64,000 bases of DNA from a candidate division KSB1 bacterium (GCA_034506315.1 JAPDPT010000004.1:48979-112978); one strand, 5' to 3'; counted from the stretch's first letter, positions 9,218-19,038 are shown. The notes: generated from the letters alone by a model not told the origin. Made by a program: numbers and translations.

Positions 9218-10522
9218 CCCGTCGCCTCCCGGTTGTTTCTTCGCAGTTCCGGTCCTGTCGATCCGTCCCAGCCACCCCCAACCGGGAAAGGCCCCGAAGG
9301 CCTCGGTCCCCCGTCTACCCCCGGCCGTAGTCGCAATGCGGTCACAACCTGGCTTGATTTTGGCCGGGTTTCTTAGCACCGCGGGCAGACAGCCGTTCAT
9401 TCCAAGCCGCTTTGCAAATCCCGGGCCAGGCCTCGGCGGATTGACGATACGAGAGAGGGTCGACAGAGAAGGCGACATAGCGGCCCCGTCGGGAACGGGA
9501 CACGCGAGGGCACCGCCAGACTCACCTGAGGGCGGTTCGACCAGGCATGGGTGCGAAGAAAAGAACAGGGCGTCGCTAAGTAGGAGACCCTGATGGGACC
9601 GGAAGCAAGAAGTCTTGTTCCACCAGCAAGGGTCAGGCCACCGAAGCGGGAAATAGCGCGCGGCGAGCGGAGGCAAGTTCAGCCCGCGTTCTCCAACCTG
9701 CGTGAGGAAAGTCTTAGAACACAGGCAGGACTTTGAAATCGGTCGGGACCACCCTCCGGTCCAACAGTGGATTGCGGCCCGAGTGGGACTTCTGAGGAAA
9801 GGCCGCGCGCAGCATTCGTGCTGCAGTGTGTAGAGGAACTGCCTGCGGCCTGGAACGCAGTGCCTTTTGGCCTTGATTCTTGCCCGCCGGCAAGGCCCTT
9901 GCCGTGGGAAGAGCCGGGGGCGATTCTCGAGGCAGGGACCGCCCGAGACCTTGCTTAGTTTAACGCGGCCGAGACGGTACATCGGCAATCGCTTGTGGCT
10001 TATCAACCAAACGTCACAGGCCGATAATGGGAAAGGCAGGAGACTTACTGTAATTGCTGCGAGGAGCCAAAAAGGACTTGACTATGAGACGAAGGCCCCC
10101 TAAACTTTTCTACCGTCTGGACCCCATTGTCCAGAGGAACTTGACCCGGGGGGGGAAACCTTCTTGGGGAGAAGGGGCGTCTATCATCCCACCCGGAAAG
10201 CGGAGTAGGGGAAGAGCGCAGAACCGTGCGGCATACCACGGAGGGTGTCGGCCACTGCCCCAACCGAAACTGAGCTGGCCGATAACACGGCGGGGAGAAG
10301 CATTCGCTTTCCTCGAAGCAACCACTTGCTACAGATAGGCTCAGGTCTCCCAGTGCACTGCCCTCGGCACGATAAGAAGCGAGACCGTCTGGTCGGTTTG
10401 GCACGCAAGCTTCAACGTGGTCGGGCCCCGCCACGTTTCGCGGAGCACATGCCACGCAATGCGACGATACTCGTCAACGGCTTCAGGAAGAAAAAGCGGG
10501 ACCCTGCACAGAGGAGGAACCC
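9218..10522. other. 1.3-kb gap without a supported gene
   Basis: Open frames exist on both strands, but their products are rich in Arg, Pro, Ser and Cys with no recognisable motif, signal peptide or good ribosome site. No tRNA-like cloverleaf, direct repeat or transposon end was found by eye. The last bases supply a strong GAGGAGGAA ribosome site for the gene at 10523. Confidence 0.55.
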
Positions 10523-11422
10523 ATGGGAAAATCGATCCTGCAGCGACGAAAACTCGCGAGCGCATGTCTGGGCCTGGCGGCAACTCTCGTAGGGACTCTA
10601 CCTTCGGCCCGAGGTGGCGACCGGTGGTGGGAAAAGAACGTGGGCATCGGTTTCCGATGGAATTCCGCGTTCTATTCCAGGGGTTACTTGGCGAAGTCAA
10701 CCCCGAATCTTCCCATCGACGCAGCGTTTCCGTATCTTGGGGGAGCCTAGAGCCGGACAGAGGAAGTGGACCGGTACGATCTCGGCACAAAACTGAACCA
10801 TTCCTACGAGCTGCTGCTTTCCTTCTGGCGCCAAAGATTTCAGCTCGTTTTCGGGAGCTTGGAACACACCAACTCCCTATTCCGGAAAGAGTCTCCGCCT
10901 AAAGAGTTCGGCCCACTTAACAAATTAACGGTATGGGGGTGGGCCGGGGAGTTCGCCGAAAAGTTCAACTACGGAGGGGCCGCTTTCTATATTCCCCTTT
11001 TGACCTCTAGGAAGATAGGCAGGTTCTCGATCGGTTGTGCCGGGCTATACGGACACGCGAAAGGGAGTATCGCACACTACCAGACCTACAATTACGAGAC
11101 AACTCGAAGTGGTAGCTGGAGGAGCCCTTACTATGACCTCACCGACTGGAACGTGACCCTTTCCGCGTGGATTGTGCGATCATCTCTTGGCCTACGTTAT
11201 GACTTTCCTCTCTTTCCCGTCTCTATCGAAACGGGTCTCGCCGGTCATGTTTACTTGATCTCAACGTACAAGAATATAGGGGACTGGGAAATAGACTACA
11301 CCACAGGCGCCGGGCGTTTCATCTTGAATGACCGCCTGTACCGCGAGCGTGCTTTCTGGCAGGAGCCGGGAATCATGGTCCTGGACATCTATACATCTAT
11401 TTCCGTTGTCTTGCCGCTGTAG
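10523..11422 (+). pseudogene. Exported outer-membrane-type protein interrupted by an in-frame TAG
   Basis: Two open stretches in the same frame are split by a single TAG at 10748-10750. The first (75 codons) has a strong GAGGAGGAA ribosome site and a signal peptide ending about residue 31 at S-A-R-G-G. The second (from residue 77) is rich in alternating aromatic and polar residues and Gly. It ends in S-V-V-L-P-L, as expected of a beta-barrel strand, and lacks its own signal peptide or ribosome site. Read through, the protein would be 299 residues. I do not recognise the family. This may be a nonsense mutation, a sequencing error, or less likely a recoded codon. Its position between two gene-free gaps fits a decaying locus. 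Confidence 0.65.
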
Positions 11423-11460
11423 AAGGCTTAGGAGCCTCGAATCATCTTTCTAGATTTCCC

Positions 11461-11495
11461 CCGTCCACGGGCGGTTAGACAGCGCCCGTGGACGG
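11461..11495 (+). terminator. Perfect 13-bp inverted repeat after the interrupted gene
   Basis: CCGTCCACGGGCG at 11461-11473 pairs exactly with 11483-11495 around a 9-base loop, 38 bases beyond the stop of the gene at 10523-11422. There is no T-run after it on either strand, so it may be a stabilising stem or a weak terminator. Confidence 0.5.
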
Positions 11496-12703
11496 CTCAA
11501 CTTCCGGCGTCGCCAAGGAACGGGACTTTCAGACTTTAACGTGGGAAGCAGAACGGGCGACCGGTGTATTTGACTCTCCTTGGCCGCCTGACTATTGCGG
11601 ATCGAGGTCCTTCTCAATCCAGCAATAATTCTCGATAGCACGGAACCAATGAGTGAGCCAGTGTACAGCACTGGCAGGTTTCTCGCAACATTCTATGCCC
11701 CGTGCGGGGGGTAGCATTCCGAAGTACGTCTGCCACCTTGACCGCCTCCTGCGTCCACCGGGTGCTTACCGCCCTCCCCTCGAGCACGGAAAGCAGGGGC
11801 TACTGGGGACGGGAAGTCCACCTGCTTCCGGACGGCCGCAGAGACCGGCAGCTCCGGGAACTTCGGTGGCGTAGCCAATCTGTGCCGTTGGGTCCAAGAA
11901 AAGGACCATCCGGTGGTCGAATGAGACGATGAGGATCGGGATAAGGTCTAAGCCTCGCCCCCTCCACAAAGAGTCGAACAAGCAAGCGGCGGTGATCTAC
12001 TAAAAGCCTCTGACGGGCCTTCAGGGCTGGGAGGTCCCAGTTCGTTCTGGTGGGGAGCGTCAGGCCTGGGCTCCGGGCGAGCAGAATTGCTCAGGGAAAC
12101 CCCACCGTACGGCACGGAGGTCCGATCTTGCCTAATGGAGTCGTGCAATTTCCCTCTCTTCCACTGGACCTGCCCTAGCCCACACACGCTCGGAAAGCAG
12201 GCACTCCGCTCAATGGCGAAAGGAACAACACGGTCTCGTGCCGGCACCCCTTCAAGATAGGCTAACGGCGTTTGTTTACCAGAGAGGGGTAACCGTGCGG
12301 ACTGGTCCGTTGGAAAGCTAGGCACCCTTGGACTGGCGATCGCTTGCCAGCCGCTGTCTGGGAATGGCGACAACTGGCCTTGGGGTTTGGCCTGGTGCAC
12401 CGCTTACGAACGGGGGACTGCCCAGGTCCCACCGCTCCGGGTCGGATCGCCCTAACGGAAGTGATACTTGCCCCTCGGAGGGAGCCAGGCCTTCCCACCG
12501 CCGCAGAGCGCCCAATGGCACGAAGCGAGCTCAGCCCATCTGGGAAATCGATTTCGGCCTTAGCGAAGAGCGGATGCCCGAGCGTGCAACATCCGCAAGA
12601 GCTAGGCCCCTTCCTTACGGGGAACTGGTTGGTAGCCGTTTCGTTAAAATTGGGACTTTATCCGAATGCACAAGCCGACATTCGCCTTTCGAGGATCCTT
12701 ATT
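11496..12703. other. 1.2-kb gap without a supported gene
   Basis: The open frames here are short and not protein-like. A long plus-strand frame that enters the ABC ATPase gene starts at 12344, but its first 120 codons look random. A minus-strand stretch near 11850-11980 reads slightly protein-like (I-P-I-L-I-V-S-F-D) but is too short to support. No RNA gene or mobile-element end was recognised. Confidence 0.5.
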
Positions 12704-13627
12704 GTGGCGGGAAAGTCCGTTGTGCAGGTCGAGCATCTGCGCAAGACGTACGGGCCAAGAGTCGCAGTGGACGACGTCTCTTTCGAAGTCTACGAGGGGG
12801 AAATCTTCGGCCTGGTTGGCCCCAACGGGGCCGGAAAAACTACGACTATCGAATGCGTCGAGGGGATGCGCCGGCCCGACGACGGGCACCTGCGGGTGCT
12901 CGGCCTGGATCCTCGGCGCGACGGATACATTCTCCGTTCCCGCATTGGAATTCAGCTGCAGGAGTCAGCCCTGCACCCCCGCATCCGGGTATGGGAAGCC
13001 CTGGATCTTTTCGCCGCGTTTTACCCGCGCTCGGTAAACTGGGAGGCTCTCATCGACCAGCTGGGTCTGACCAGCCTGCGCAACTGCGTATTTGCAAAAC
13101 TCTCCGGAGGAGAGAAGCGGCGGCTGTCAATTGCACTGGCGCTCGTTAATGACCCGGAGCTCGTCTTCCTGGATGAGCTCACCACGGGGCTTGACCCGCA
13201 GGCCCGGCGAACGGCGTGGGATCTCGTTCGAGAGATCCGCAATCAAGGCAAGACGGTATTCCTCACCACGCACTTCATGGAAGAGGCAGAACGCTTGTGT
13301 GATCGGGTAGCCATCATCGACCGGGGCCGCCTCGTTGCCATCGACACCCCCGAAAATTTGGTGCGTACCCTGGGTGCCGAGCAGCGAATGATCTTTCACG
13401 TGGGGGGACCTTTCCAACCGGAGCAACTCCGGCAGTTGCCAGGCGTCTCCCGGGTGGAACTGATGGGCGAACGGGTCATCGTCTACGGCCAGACACCCGA
13501 ATTTGTCAGCGCGGTGGTGGGGGCTCTTTCGCAAAATGGGGTACCGTTCCGCGACCTTCGCACGGAGCAGCCGACACTGGAGGACGTTTTTCTCTTCCTG
13601 ACAGGTCATGAGGCGCAAGACCAATAG
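12704..13627 (+). CDS. ABC-2 exporter ATP-binding protein (DrrA/CcmA-like)
   Basis: This 307-residue ATPase powers an exporter together with the permease encoded 12 bases downstream. Walker A is G-P-N-G-A-G-K-T-T-T at residues 39-48 and the signature L-S-G-G-E lies at 133-137. The Walker B region reads V-F-L-D-E-L-T-T-G-L-D-P, with Leu in place of the usual Pro after the catalytic Glu; this is seen in many drug-type exporters. The H-loop is in L-T-T-H-F-M-E-E-A-E. About 80 C-terminal residues form the extra domain usual in the DrrA group. I start at GTG 12704, which follows GAGGA. The substrate is unknown; drugs, polysaccharides and lipids are all possible. Confidence 0.88.
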   Translation: MAGKSVVQVEHLRKTYGPRVAVDDVSFEVYEGEIFGLVGPNGAGKTTTIECVEGMRRPDDGHLRVLGLDPRRDGYILRSRIGIQLQESALHPRIRVWEALDLFAAFYPRSVNWEALIDQLGLTSLRNCVFAKLSGGEKRRLSIALALVNDPELVFLDELTTGLDPQARRTAWDLVREIRNQGKTVFLTTHFMEEAERLCDRVAIIDRGRLVAIDTPENLVRTLGAEQRMIFHVGGPFQPEQLRQLPGVSRVELMGERVIVYGQTPEFVSAVVGALSQNGVPFRDLRTEQPTLEDVFLFLTGHEAQDQ

Positions 13628-13639
13628 AGAGCAAGCCCG

Positions 13640-14383
13640 ATGCGCGGCCTTTGGAAAATGACGTGGACCGAGTGCAAGCTGCTCATGCGTGAACCCGTCG
13701 TCGTCTTCTTCACCCTCATCTTCCCGTTGATGATGCTTTTCCTGTTTGGGACCATCTACGGAAACAAGCCCAACCCTATGTTCGGTGGCTACGGCTCCGT
13801 GGACGTTTCCGTCCCCGCCTACGCGGCAATGATCATTGCTACCAGCAGCTTGCTTTCCCTGACCATCCAGATCGCCGCTTATCGGGAGCATGGCATTTTG
13901 CGCCGGTTCAGGGCTACACCCCTACACCCAGGGACAATCCTCGCCGCTCAGGTAATCGTGATTTTCGTCATTACTACGGCCGGCATGGTCCTTCTCGTGG
14001 TCGCAGGCAAACTCGTCTACCACATGCGCTTCGCCGGCAATTGGTTGCTTGTCCTGATCGCATTCGTTCTCAGCAGTACGAGCTTTTTCGGCCTCGGCTT
14101 TGTGCTGGCAAGCGTGCTGCCAACCACAAGGGCCTCGCAGATCGTAGCCATGGTTCTCTTCTACCCTATGCTTTTCTTGTCGGGAGCAACCATCCCGCGT
14201 GAACTGCTACCCGAAAACCTCCGCCGCTTGGCTGAGGCCTTGCCCCTAACCCACGTCGTGACGCTCCTTAGGGGACTGTGGGTCGGTGACCCCTTAGGGA
14301 GGCACGTCAAGGAAATCGCCATCCTAGTGGCTCTGCTTGGTGCGGGTGCCGCCGTGTCGTCCAAAACGTTCCGATGGGAGTGA
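13640..14383 (+). CDS. ABC-2 type transporter permease
   Basis: This 247-residue membrane protein has about six predicted helices and an N-terminal cytoplasmic stretch. It carries the ABC-2 signature region around residues 160-190 (L-F-Y-P-M-L-F-L-S-G-A-T-I-P). It is the membrane partner of the ATPase just upstream. One copy of each gene suggests a homodimeric permease. The substrate cannot be deduced. Confidence 0.87.
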   Translation: MRGLWKMTWTECKLLMREPVVVFFTLIFPLMMLFLFGTIYGNKPNPMFGGYGSVDVSVPAYAAMIIATSSLLSLTIQIAAYREHGILRRFRATPLHPGTILAAQVIVIFVITTAGMVLLVVAGKLVYHMRFAGNWLLVLIAFVLSSTSFFGLGFVLASVLPTTRASQIVAMVLFYPMLFLSGATIPRELLPENLRRLAEALPLTHVVTLLRGLWVGDPLGRHVKEIAILVALLGAGAAVSSKTFRWE

Positions 14384-14818
14384 GGGCCCGGAAGGCCCCG
14401 ATCGGAGCTCTAAGCGGACCGATGACTACCGCAGAGCCTCATTGCCCCGCCGATCGAGAAGACGGAGGATCTCCGGTTCTGAGGTTTCCCCCGCGATAGG
14501 CTCGGGTCAGACAGTAGGGAGCTGGTCTTCCAACAAGCCGTCGGTGGTACACGGGAGCATCCCCCCTCTCTTCCGGCACCGGTTCTTCCCACCTTACGTG
14601 ACAACAGCGTGGTGGGAGGCCGAACCATGGAGCCTGTACCGGGCGGGAGAAGTTGGAATCTACGCGCGTCGACCTGCTTTCCCTCGCAGCTGACCGGCAC
14701 GGCGCCCGGGCCAGGCAAAGATCATGTTCGTTCCCCTTGAACGCCTTGCGGCTGCCCCACGCTGCACGGCCGCGGGCTTTGCCATTTGCAATGGACGGTC
14801 TCAGAGGAGTGCGCGGGC
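14384..14818. other. 435-base gap between convergent genes
   Basis: The permease (plus) and peroxiredoxin (minus) genes converge on this stretch. A short GGGCC/GGCCC stem lies just after the permease stop, without a T-run. No gene, RNA or repeat was recognised. Confidence 0.5.
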
Positions 14819-15286
14819 TTATTCCTTGATCCCAAGTTCCAACAGCACTTCCTCTGCGTGCCCCTCGGGCTTCACGTTTGTGAAAACGCGCAGAACCCTC
14901 CCTTCCTCGTCGATCAGATAGGTGGTCCTCGCTACTCCGAAGCGGCGCTTACCGTACAGGGTTTTCTCTTGCCAGGCGCCGTAGGCTTCAATCACTTTGT
15001 GCTCGGGGTCGGAAAGAAGCGGAAAGGGCAGCCCGTGTTTCTCAGCAAACTTCCTATGCGACGACACCGAATCCGGGCTCACCCCCAGCACGACAATCCC
15101 GTGCTCTTGGAGAATGCTGTATGCGTCCCGAAAGCTGCACGCCTCGGTGGTGCACCCTGGCGTCCCGTCCTTGGGATAAAAGTACAAAACAACCTTTCGT
15201 CCGCGGTAGTCGGCGAGCCGATGCAACCTACCGTCGCTGTCTGGCAGTGTGAAGTCCGGAGCCAATTGGCCTTCGCGTACGTACAT
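14819..15286 (-). CDS. bcp: Thiol peroxidase/peroxiredoxin of the Bcp (PrxQ) type
   Basis: This peroxiredoxin of 155 residues reduces peroxides at the expense of thioredoxin-like donors. The active site reads [10 protein letters not shown], with peroxidatic C45 and resolving C50 five residues on, the Bcp/PrxQ arrangement. The start at 15286 follows a near-perfect AAAGGAGG seven bases upstream. The frame is open further up, and a TTG at 15442 with GGGAG upstream would add a plausible signal peptide ([17 protein letters not shown], then P-T-R-A). A periplasmic form is therefore possible. Its neighbours are envelope genes. Confidence 0.88.
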   Translation of the reverse strand: MYVREGQLAPDFTLPDSDGRLHRLADYRGRKVVLYFYPKDGTPGCTTEACSFRDAYSILQEHGIVVLGVSPDSVSSHRKFAEKHGLPFPLLSDPEHKVIEAYGAWQEKTLYGKRRFGVARTTYLIDEEGRVLRVFTNVKPEGHAEEVLLELGIKE

Positions 15287-15713
15287 CTCTTGCCTCCTTT
15301 CGCTGGTGTCGCTTCGCCCTGAAGTCCATTCCGAACTCTCTGCTCGAGTTGGACCGGCCACCCAAAGGGAGCCCAACAGCATCACAAGGGGGACCCCTCT
15401 CGCCCAGCGCCGAACGAACTGCGAATCATAGGCCTTGTTCAAGATTCTTCTCCCAAGAAGGTAGCTCTTCTCCCTCCCATGGATAACTAAAAACACCCGT
15501 CGCAGCAACCCTATTCCCCGTCCCTCTCTGCTTCCGTGTAGCTGGTGGAGGTGGGTTGAGGCCTCGGCTTGCTCCGGTCGTCCCGCGACCTGCTCTTTTT
15601 CGCCACGCGGTGACGGCTTCCTGCCGATTGGCAGTCCCAGCCTCACCGAGGTATGGAGCGCATTTCCGACGGAGGTACGTCCATCGCTATCGACGCGGCG
15701 GAGGGAGCGAATC
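15287..15713. other. 427-base stretch upstream of the peroxiredoxin gene
   Basis: The part up to 15442 may encode an N-terminal signal-peptide extension of the peroxiredoxin, as described there. The remainder has no supported gene. No convincing promoter was identified by eye. Confidence 0.45.
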
Positions 15714-16559
15714 TCACGGGAGCGGGCGCAATTGCCCGCGCGTAGACGGGAAACGTCGCTGTAAATACTCTTCAATGGCGGCGATCATTTGTTCCCTTTG
15801 ACGGCGATCTCCCGAGCCCGTAAATGTCTCCAACCTCAGCTGGTGGAGGGTGTCCAGAAGCGCCTCAAGGAGCTGCCCCTCCGCCAGGGTGCGTAGCTTG
15901 GGCTCATCGGCGCAGCGCTCGAGATAGTCGTCCAGTACTGTAAAGGCCGCCGTGTGTCTGCCCCAGAAAAGATGCCACCTCTGTCGGATGGTGGGAAGCA
16001 CCACCTCCCCCGCCCTCTGACTTAGCCTTGGGTCGGTCTGTCCCTGCGCGAAGCGGACGAAGGCGACGTAAGCCTCCAGAAGCCTTTCGAGCAGTTCGCG
16101 GCGCTTGTCCCCCTCAGCCTTGCGCAGATCCGACTGGATCCCCAGCACTTCGTTGACCCACTTATCCGGATCAAACTTCTCCTGGCTGAGGCGGAACTTG
16201 AGGAGGAGTTCGGTGTGCGCCCGGATAGGGCGTCGGTTTATCCGGGCAGGCCGAAAGCGGAGCTTGTGGGCGTAGCGCAATGCTGCCTCATCCAGGACGG
16301 GATGCCCCGACGAGGTCAGGACCGAGGCCTCTTCTACCCTTCCTCGCTCATCAATGTCCAGGCCCAGAAGCACATCCCCTTGGATTTGCGCCAGCTTCGC
16401 CTCCAGCGGGTAGTCCAGTTGGCCCTGATCGATCAGAGCGGGCGGTTGGATCCGGCCGGTGGCGCAAGCGACGAGAACAAAAGAAGCGGCCCACGCCGCT
16501 TCCCTGATAACCTTCCTTAGGAGGCGACTTTCCCCGCCTCGCCGGTAGAGTTTCGCCAT
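15714..16559 (-). CDS. Lipoprotein with TonB C-terminal-type domain
   Basis: The 281-residue protein starts with a basic stretch and a hydrophobic segment ending in L-V-A-C, so C32 is probably lipidated. Residues about 45-125 resemble the TonB C-terminal fold: a [10 protein letters not shown] strand, a G-x-V-x-E-A-S-V-L-x-S-S-G-H-P-x-L-D helix start, and A-H-K-L-R-F-R-P-A. The rest (about 130-281) is helical, charged and unlike any domain I recognise. Classical TonB is anchored by an N-terminal inner-membrane helix with a Pro-rich linker; this protein has neither. It may act in the periplasm as an envelope-spanning adaptor rather than an energy transducer. The gene is seven bases downstream of a FadL-like barrel gene, so the two are linked. 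Confidence 0.72.
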   Translation of the reverse strand: MAKLYRRGGESRLLRKVIREAAWAASFVLVACATGRIQPPALIDQGQLDYPLEAKLAQIQGDVLLGLDIDERGRVEEASVLTSSGHPVLDEAALRYAHKLRFRPARINRRPIRAHTELLLKFRLSQEKFDPDKWVNEVLGIQSDLRKAEGDKRRELLERLLEAYVAFVRFAQGQTDPRLSQRAGEVVLPTIRQRWHLFWGRHTAAFTVLDDYLERCADEPKLRTLAEGQLLEALLDTLHQLRLETFTGSGDRRQREQMIAAIEEYLQRRFPSTRGQLRPLP

Positions 16560-16566
16560 TCAACCC

Positions 16567-17880
16567 CTAAAATCTGAAGGCAACCGTAGCCATGAAGAGA
16601 TCGCGGTGAACCCTTTCCGTCAGGTCGCGCAGATCCTCGCTGAGCTTTTCCGTTTTCTGGGACCAGTTGCCGCGCGTCCAGGAAAGGTCCACTTTGAGCT
16701 GCTTGTCCAGGAGCAAGCCGACTCCCAGGGAAAAATACTTGCGATCGAACTCCGAACCCACATTTCGAAGGGGCGACGGTACAAGGGCAGCTCCTCCCCG
16801 CAGTTGGAGACCCAGGCCAGGTATGGTGAACTCTGCGCCCAGTTTCAGATTGGTGGTGGTACGGTAGTTCTCGTGGATGGCGAGATTGGCTTCCGTCCGA
16901 CTCACGCCTTCCTGGGGAGGATCGGTCGCGTATTTGACCTGGCTCCAGTCAATGACCTCGATCTCCCCCGTTCCCATCAGGTTAAGCAGGTGCAGGGAAG
17001 CTCCCGCACTGAACACGAACGGAAACTCAACCTGATACTCCCAAGAGCCGTCTTCCCGGTAAACCTCTTGCGAGCCGTTGTCGAATTGGGTTTTGGAGTT
17101 CTGGGACCATTCCTCCGAGAACGTGAAGGTGCGGGGTAACGTCAACGTGGCTCCCAGGCGCACCAGACTCCCGAGCCGGTAGAGCGCACCAACCTTAAAC
17201 TCGTAGGCTTTCACAGAAGTATGAATGTTGTCTTCGTCCAACCCCTGGGCGAAGGTGTAGAGGTCCTGGGAGTCGTACTCGCGCAAGGTCCACTGGTAGC
17301 TGTTCTTACCGCCCCAGCGACTCATAGAAAGGCCGACCGACAAGTCCGGACTCACATCGATAGCGCCTCCCGCGCTCCAGACGTCGAGGTACCCATCCTC
17401 AAACTCGTTCCATTGCTGGGTCACGCGATCGTTCGGGGTAGGGTTAAACCAGCGGAAGGCGAACGAGTTGTCGAACGTCCGCGGCCGGTGGTAGCCGAAG
17501 GCAAAAACCAGGCTGCCGCGGTAGGTGGGAACGGGCAGGACGAGCCCCGCCGCGTTGAGTCGCGTCTGATTGGTCCGGTCCGTGACGGACACCCCGAAGG
17601 CCGTAGCCTCGTCTCGGTGGCGGGTATGGCTCAGTCCTAAGTTGCACTCGGTCTTTCGTATTAGGGCAAGGCCAGCGGGGTTCCAGTAGAGGGCCGTGTA
17701 GTCGTCCGCCGCGGCAACGTAGGCACCCCCGAGCCCCAGCGCTCTTGCCCCAATTCCCATCGGCTGCCCGACAAGGTTAATGGGCTCCTCAAGCTGCGCC
17801 TGAGCCCCCGTCGCCCCGCCCACCAGCAGCGCGAGGAGTATTCTCCTTAGGACTTCGCTCCCACCGCACACTCTGCTCAT
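16567..17880 (-). CDS. FadL/OmpP1-like or PorV-like outer-membrane barrel protein
   Basis: This 437-residue protein has a signal peptide ending near A-Q-A-Q (about residue 29). The conserved N-terminal segment G-I-G-A-R-A-L-G-L-G-G-A-Y-V-A-A-A-D-D then T-A-L-Y-W-N-P-A-G-L is characteristic of the OmpP1/FadL and UPF0164/PorV families. The remainder is alternating beta-strand sequence and ends in F-R-F, a typical barrel C-terminus. Likely roles are uptake of hydrophobic compounds or secretion-linked barrel functions as in PorV. The following gene encodes a TonB-domain lipoprotein. A start at a later codon is possible, since M1 precedes the signal peptide by about ten residues. Confidence 0.8.
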   Translation of the reverse strand: MSRVCGGSEVLRRILLALLVGGATGAQAQLEEPINLVGQPMGIGARALGLGGAYVAAADDYTALYWNPAGLALIRKTECNLGLSHTRHRDEATAFGVSVTDRTNQTRLNAAGLVLPVPTYRGSLVFAFGYHRPRTFDNSFAFRWFNPTPNDRVTQQWNEFEDGYLDVWSAGGAIDVSPDLSVGLSMSRWGGKNSYQWTLREYDSQDLYTFAQGLDEDNIHTSVKAYEFKVGALYRLGSLVRLGATLTLPRTFTFSEEWSQNSKTQFDNGSQEVYREDGSWEYQVEFPFVFSAGASLHLLNLMGTGEIEVIDWSQVKYATDPPQEGVSRTEANLAIHENYRTTTNLKLGAEFTIPGLGLQLRGGAALVPSPLRNVGSEFDRKYFSLGVGLLLDKQLKVDLSWTRGNWSQKTEKLSEDLRDLTERVHRDLFMATVAFRF

Positions 17881-17928
17881 TCTCGCCTCTCCGAAACGAT
17901 TGAATAGCCCGGTCCCTTTACAACGGAA

Positions 17929-19038
17929 TCAACGAGTTTGCCTCCGCTTGCCCTGCTGCGGGGAGCCGCTATCCCCTGAGCTCGGTGGTGGAGGTGGAGC
18001 CGCTCTCCGCACCACCGGCTGGCTGGGCGAGGCCATGCGGGGCGCCGATGACTGACTTGGCACCGCTCGCTGGAAGCTGGGGCTGTACTCGGACCGTCGT
18101 CTCTGCGAACTACCCTCGCTGCCCGAGGATCGCCTCGGCGGTGGCGCGGGCTCCATGGTCGGGGGCGGGGCAGGTTGGCTGACCCGAGGCCTTCCCTGAT
18201 CGGCCGAACGGCGTTCGTCCGTGTCCGAGGATTTCTCTCTCCTCACCTCCCGGGTCTGGCTTGGCGTTCGCCTTGCCGGCGAGCTCGGCTGACGGACCTG
18301 CACATCTTCGGGCTTAGCCGGTTGGATAGGCTTCTCAAGACTTGCGGGGGTCTCCGTGCGCTGGATGCGCCTCAAGTTCTCGCCCGTGCTCGGCTGGGGC
18401 GCGGGCACCCGATCCTTCGAGATCGTTGCGGGGCTCTCGTGGGCGGTTGTCGTCCGCCGCTCAAGTGTACGTCGCTCCAGGGAGATGCCGGGGGTCCCGA
18501 TGGCGCTCGACCTCACCGCAACCCCCGTGGCCCCGAGCGGCGGGAAGTGCCTCCTGGTAAACGGCCGCCTCTTGGCAGGCTCGAGGGGCTCGTAGTCCCA
18601 CCACCGGTAGCTGTAGTAGAAAGCCCAGCCTCCGTAATACGAAGCAGGACGCCAGTAGAAGACGTCTGCGCCCCAATAGGGGTAGCCCCAGTACGGCCAC
18701 CATGGGTCTCCCCAGCCAAAGTAGACTCCGACGTAGTATCCCGGGACGAAGCCGCGGCGCCAGTACCAATAGGGATCGTAATACCAGGACCAGGCGTCCC
18801 ACCACCAATAGTCAATCCACATCGGCCGGTAGTAGAGTGGGGGATGGAAATAGACGTCGTGACGGTGGTAGACTACCGTGTCTGGGCGCTCCCCCTCCTC
18901 CCGTTCCTCCAGGTAGTATCCCTCGGTCACGTCGCCTTCGGTTTTCACCTTGGGCCGACCGACCTGAGTGTAGCAGCCTCCCACCACAACCAGGAGGAGG
19001 GCAACGCCCACAAGGGCCAATCTTTCTTTGATCTTCAT
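17929..19038 (-). CDS. Trp/Tyr-rich lipoprotein of unknown function
   Basis: I do not recognise this 369-residue protein as a characterised family. The ATG at 19038 follows GCGGAGG, and residues 1-21 are a signal peptide with lipobox V-G-G-C (C22). Residues 63-152 hold 17 tryptophans and 21 tyrosines by direct count, in runs such as Y-W-W-W-D and W-W-P-Y-W-G-Y-P-Y-W. The rest, about 215 residues, is low-complexity, rich in Pro, Ser, Arg and Glu, with P-P-P-P repeats near the end, and is probably disordered. The aromatic region could bind carbohydrate or another envelope surface; this is inference. The frame has consistent codon usage and two flanking envelope genes, so it is very likely real. 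Confidence 0.8.
   Translation of the reverse strand: MKIKERLALVGVALLLVVVGGCYTQVGRPKVKTEGDVTEGYYLEEREEGERPDTVVYHRHDVYFHPPLYYRPMWIDYWWWDAWSWYYDPYWYWRRGFVPGYYVGVYFGWGDPWWPYWGYPYWGADVFYWRPASYYGGWAFYYSYRWWDYEPLEPAKRRPFTRRHFPPLGATGVAVRSSAIGTPGISLERRTLERRTTTAHESPATISKDRVPAPQPSTGENLRRIQRTETPASLEKPIQPAKPEDVQVRQPSSPARRTPSQTREVRREKSSDTDERRSADQGRPRVSQPAPPPTMEPAPPPRRSSGSEGSSQRRRSEYSPSFQRAVPSQSSAPRMASPSQPVVRRAAPPPPPSSGDSGSPQQGKRRQTR

Noticed and set aside
9704..9713. GAGGAAAGTC, resembling the start of RNase P RNA
   Set aside because: The following bases do not continue with the conserved RNase P core and no matching 3' part was found.
11766..11981. Minus-strand frame with a slightly protein-like stretch
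   Set aside because: Only about 30 residues look ordered, there is no ribosome site, and no family was recognised.
12344..12703. N-terminal extension of the ABC ATPase frame
   Set aside because: The 120 residues look random; GTG 12704 with GAGGA upstream gives the normal family start.
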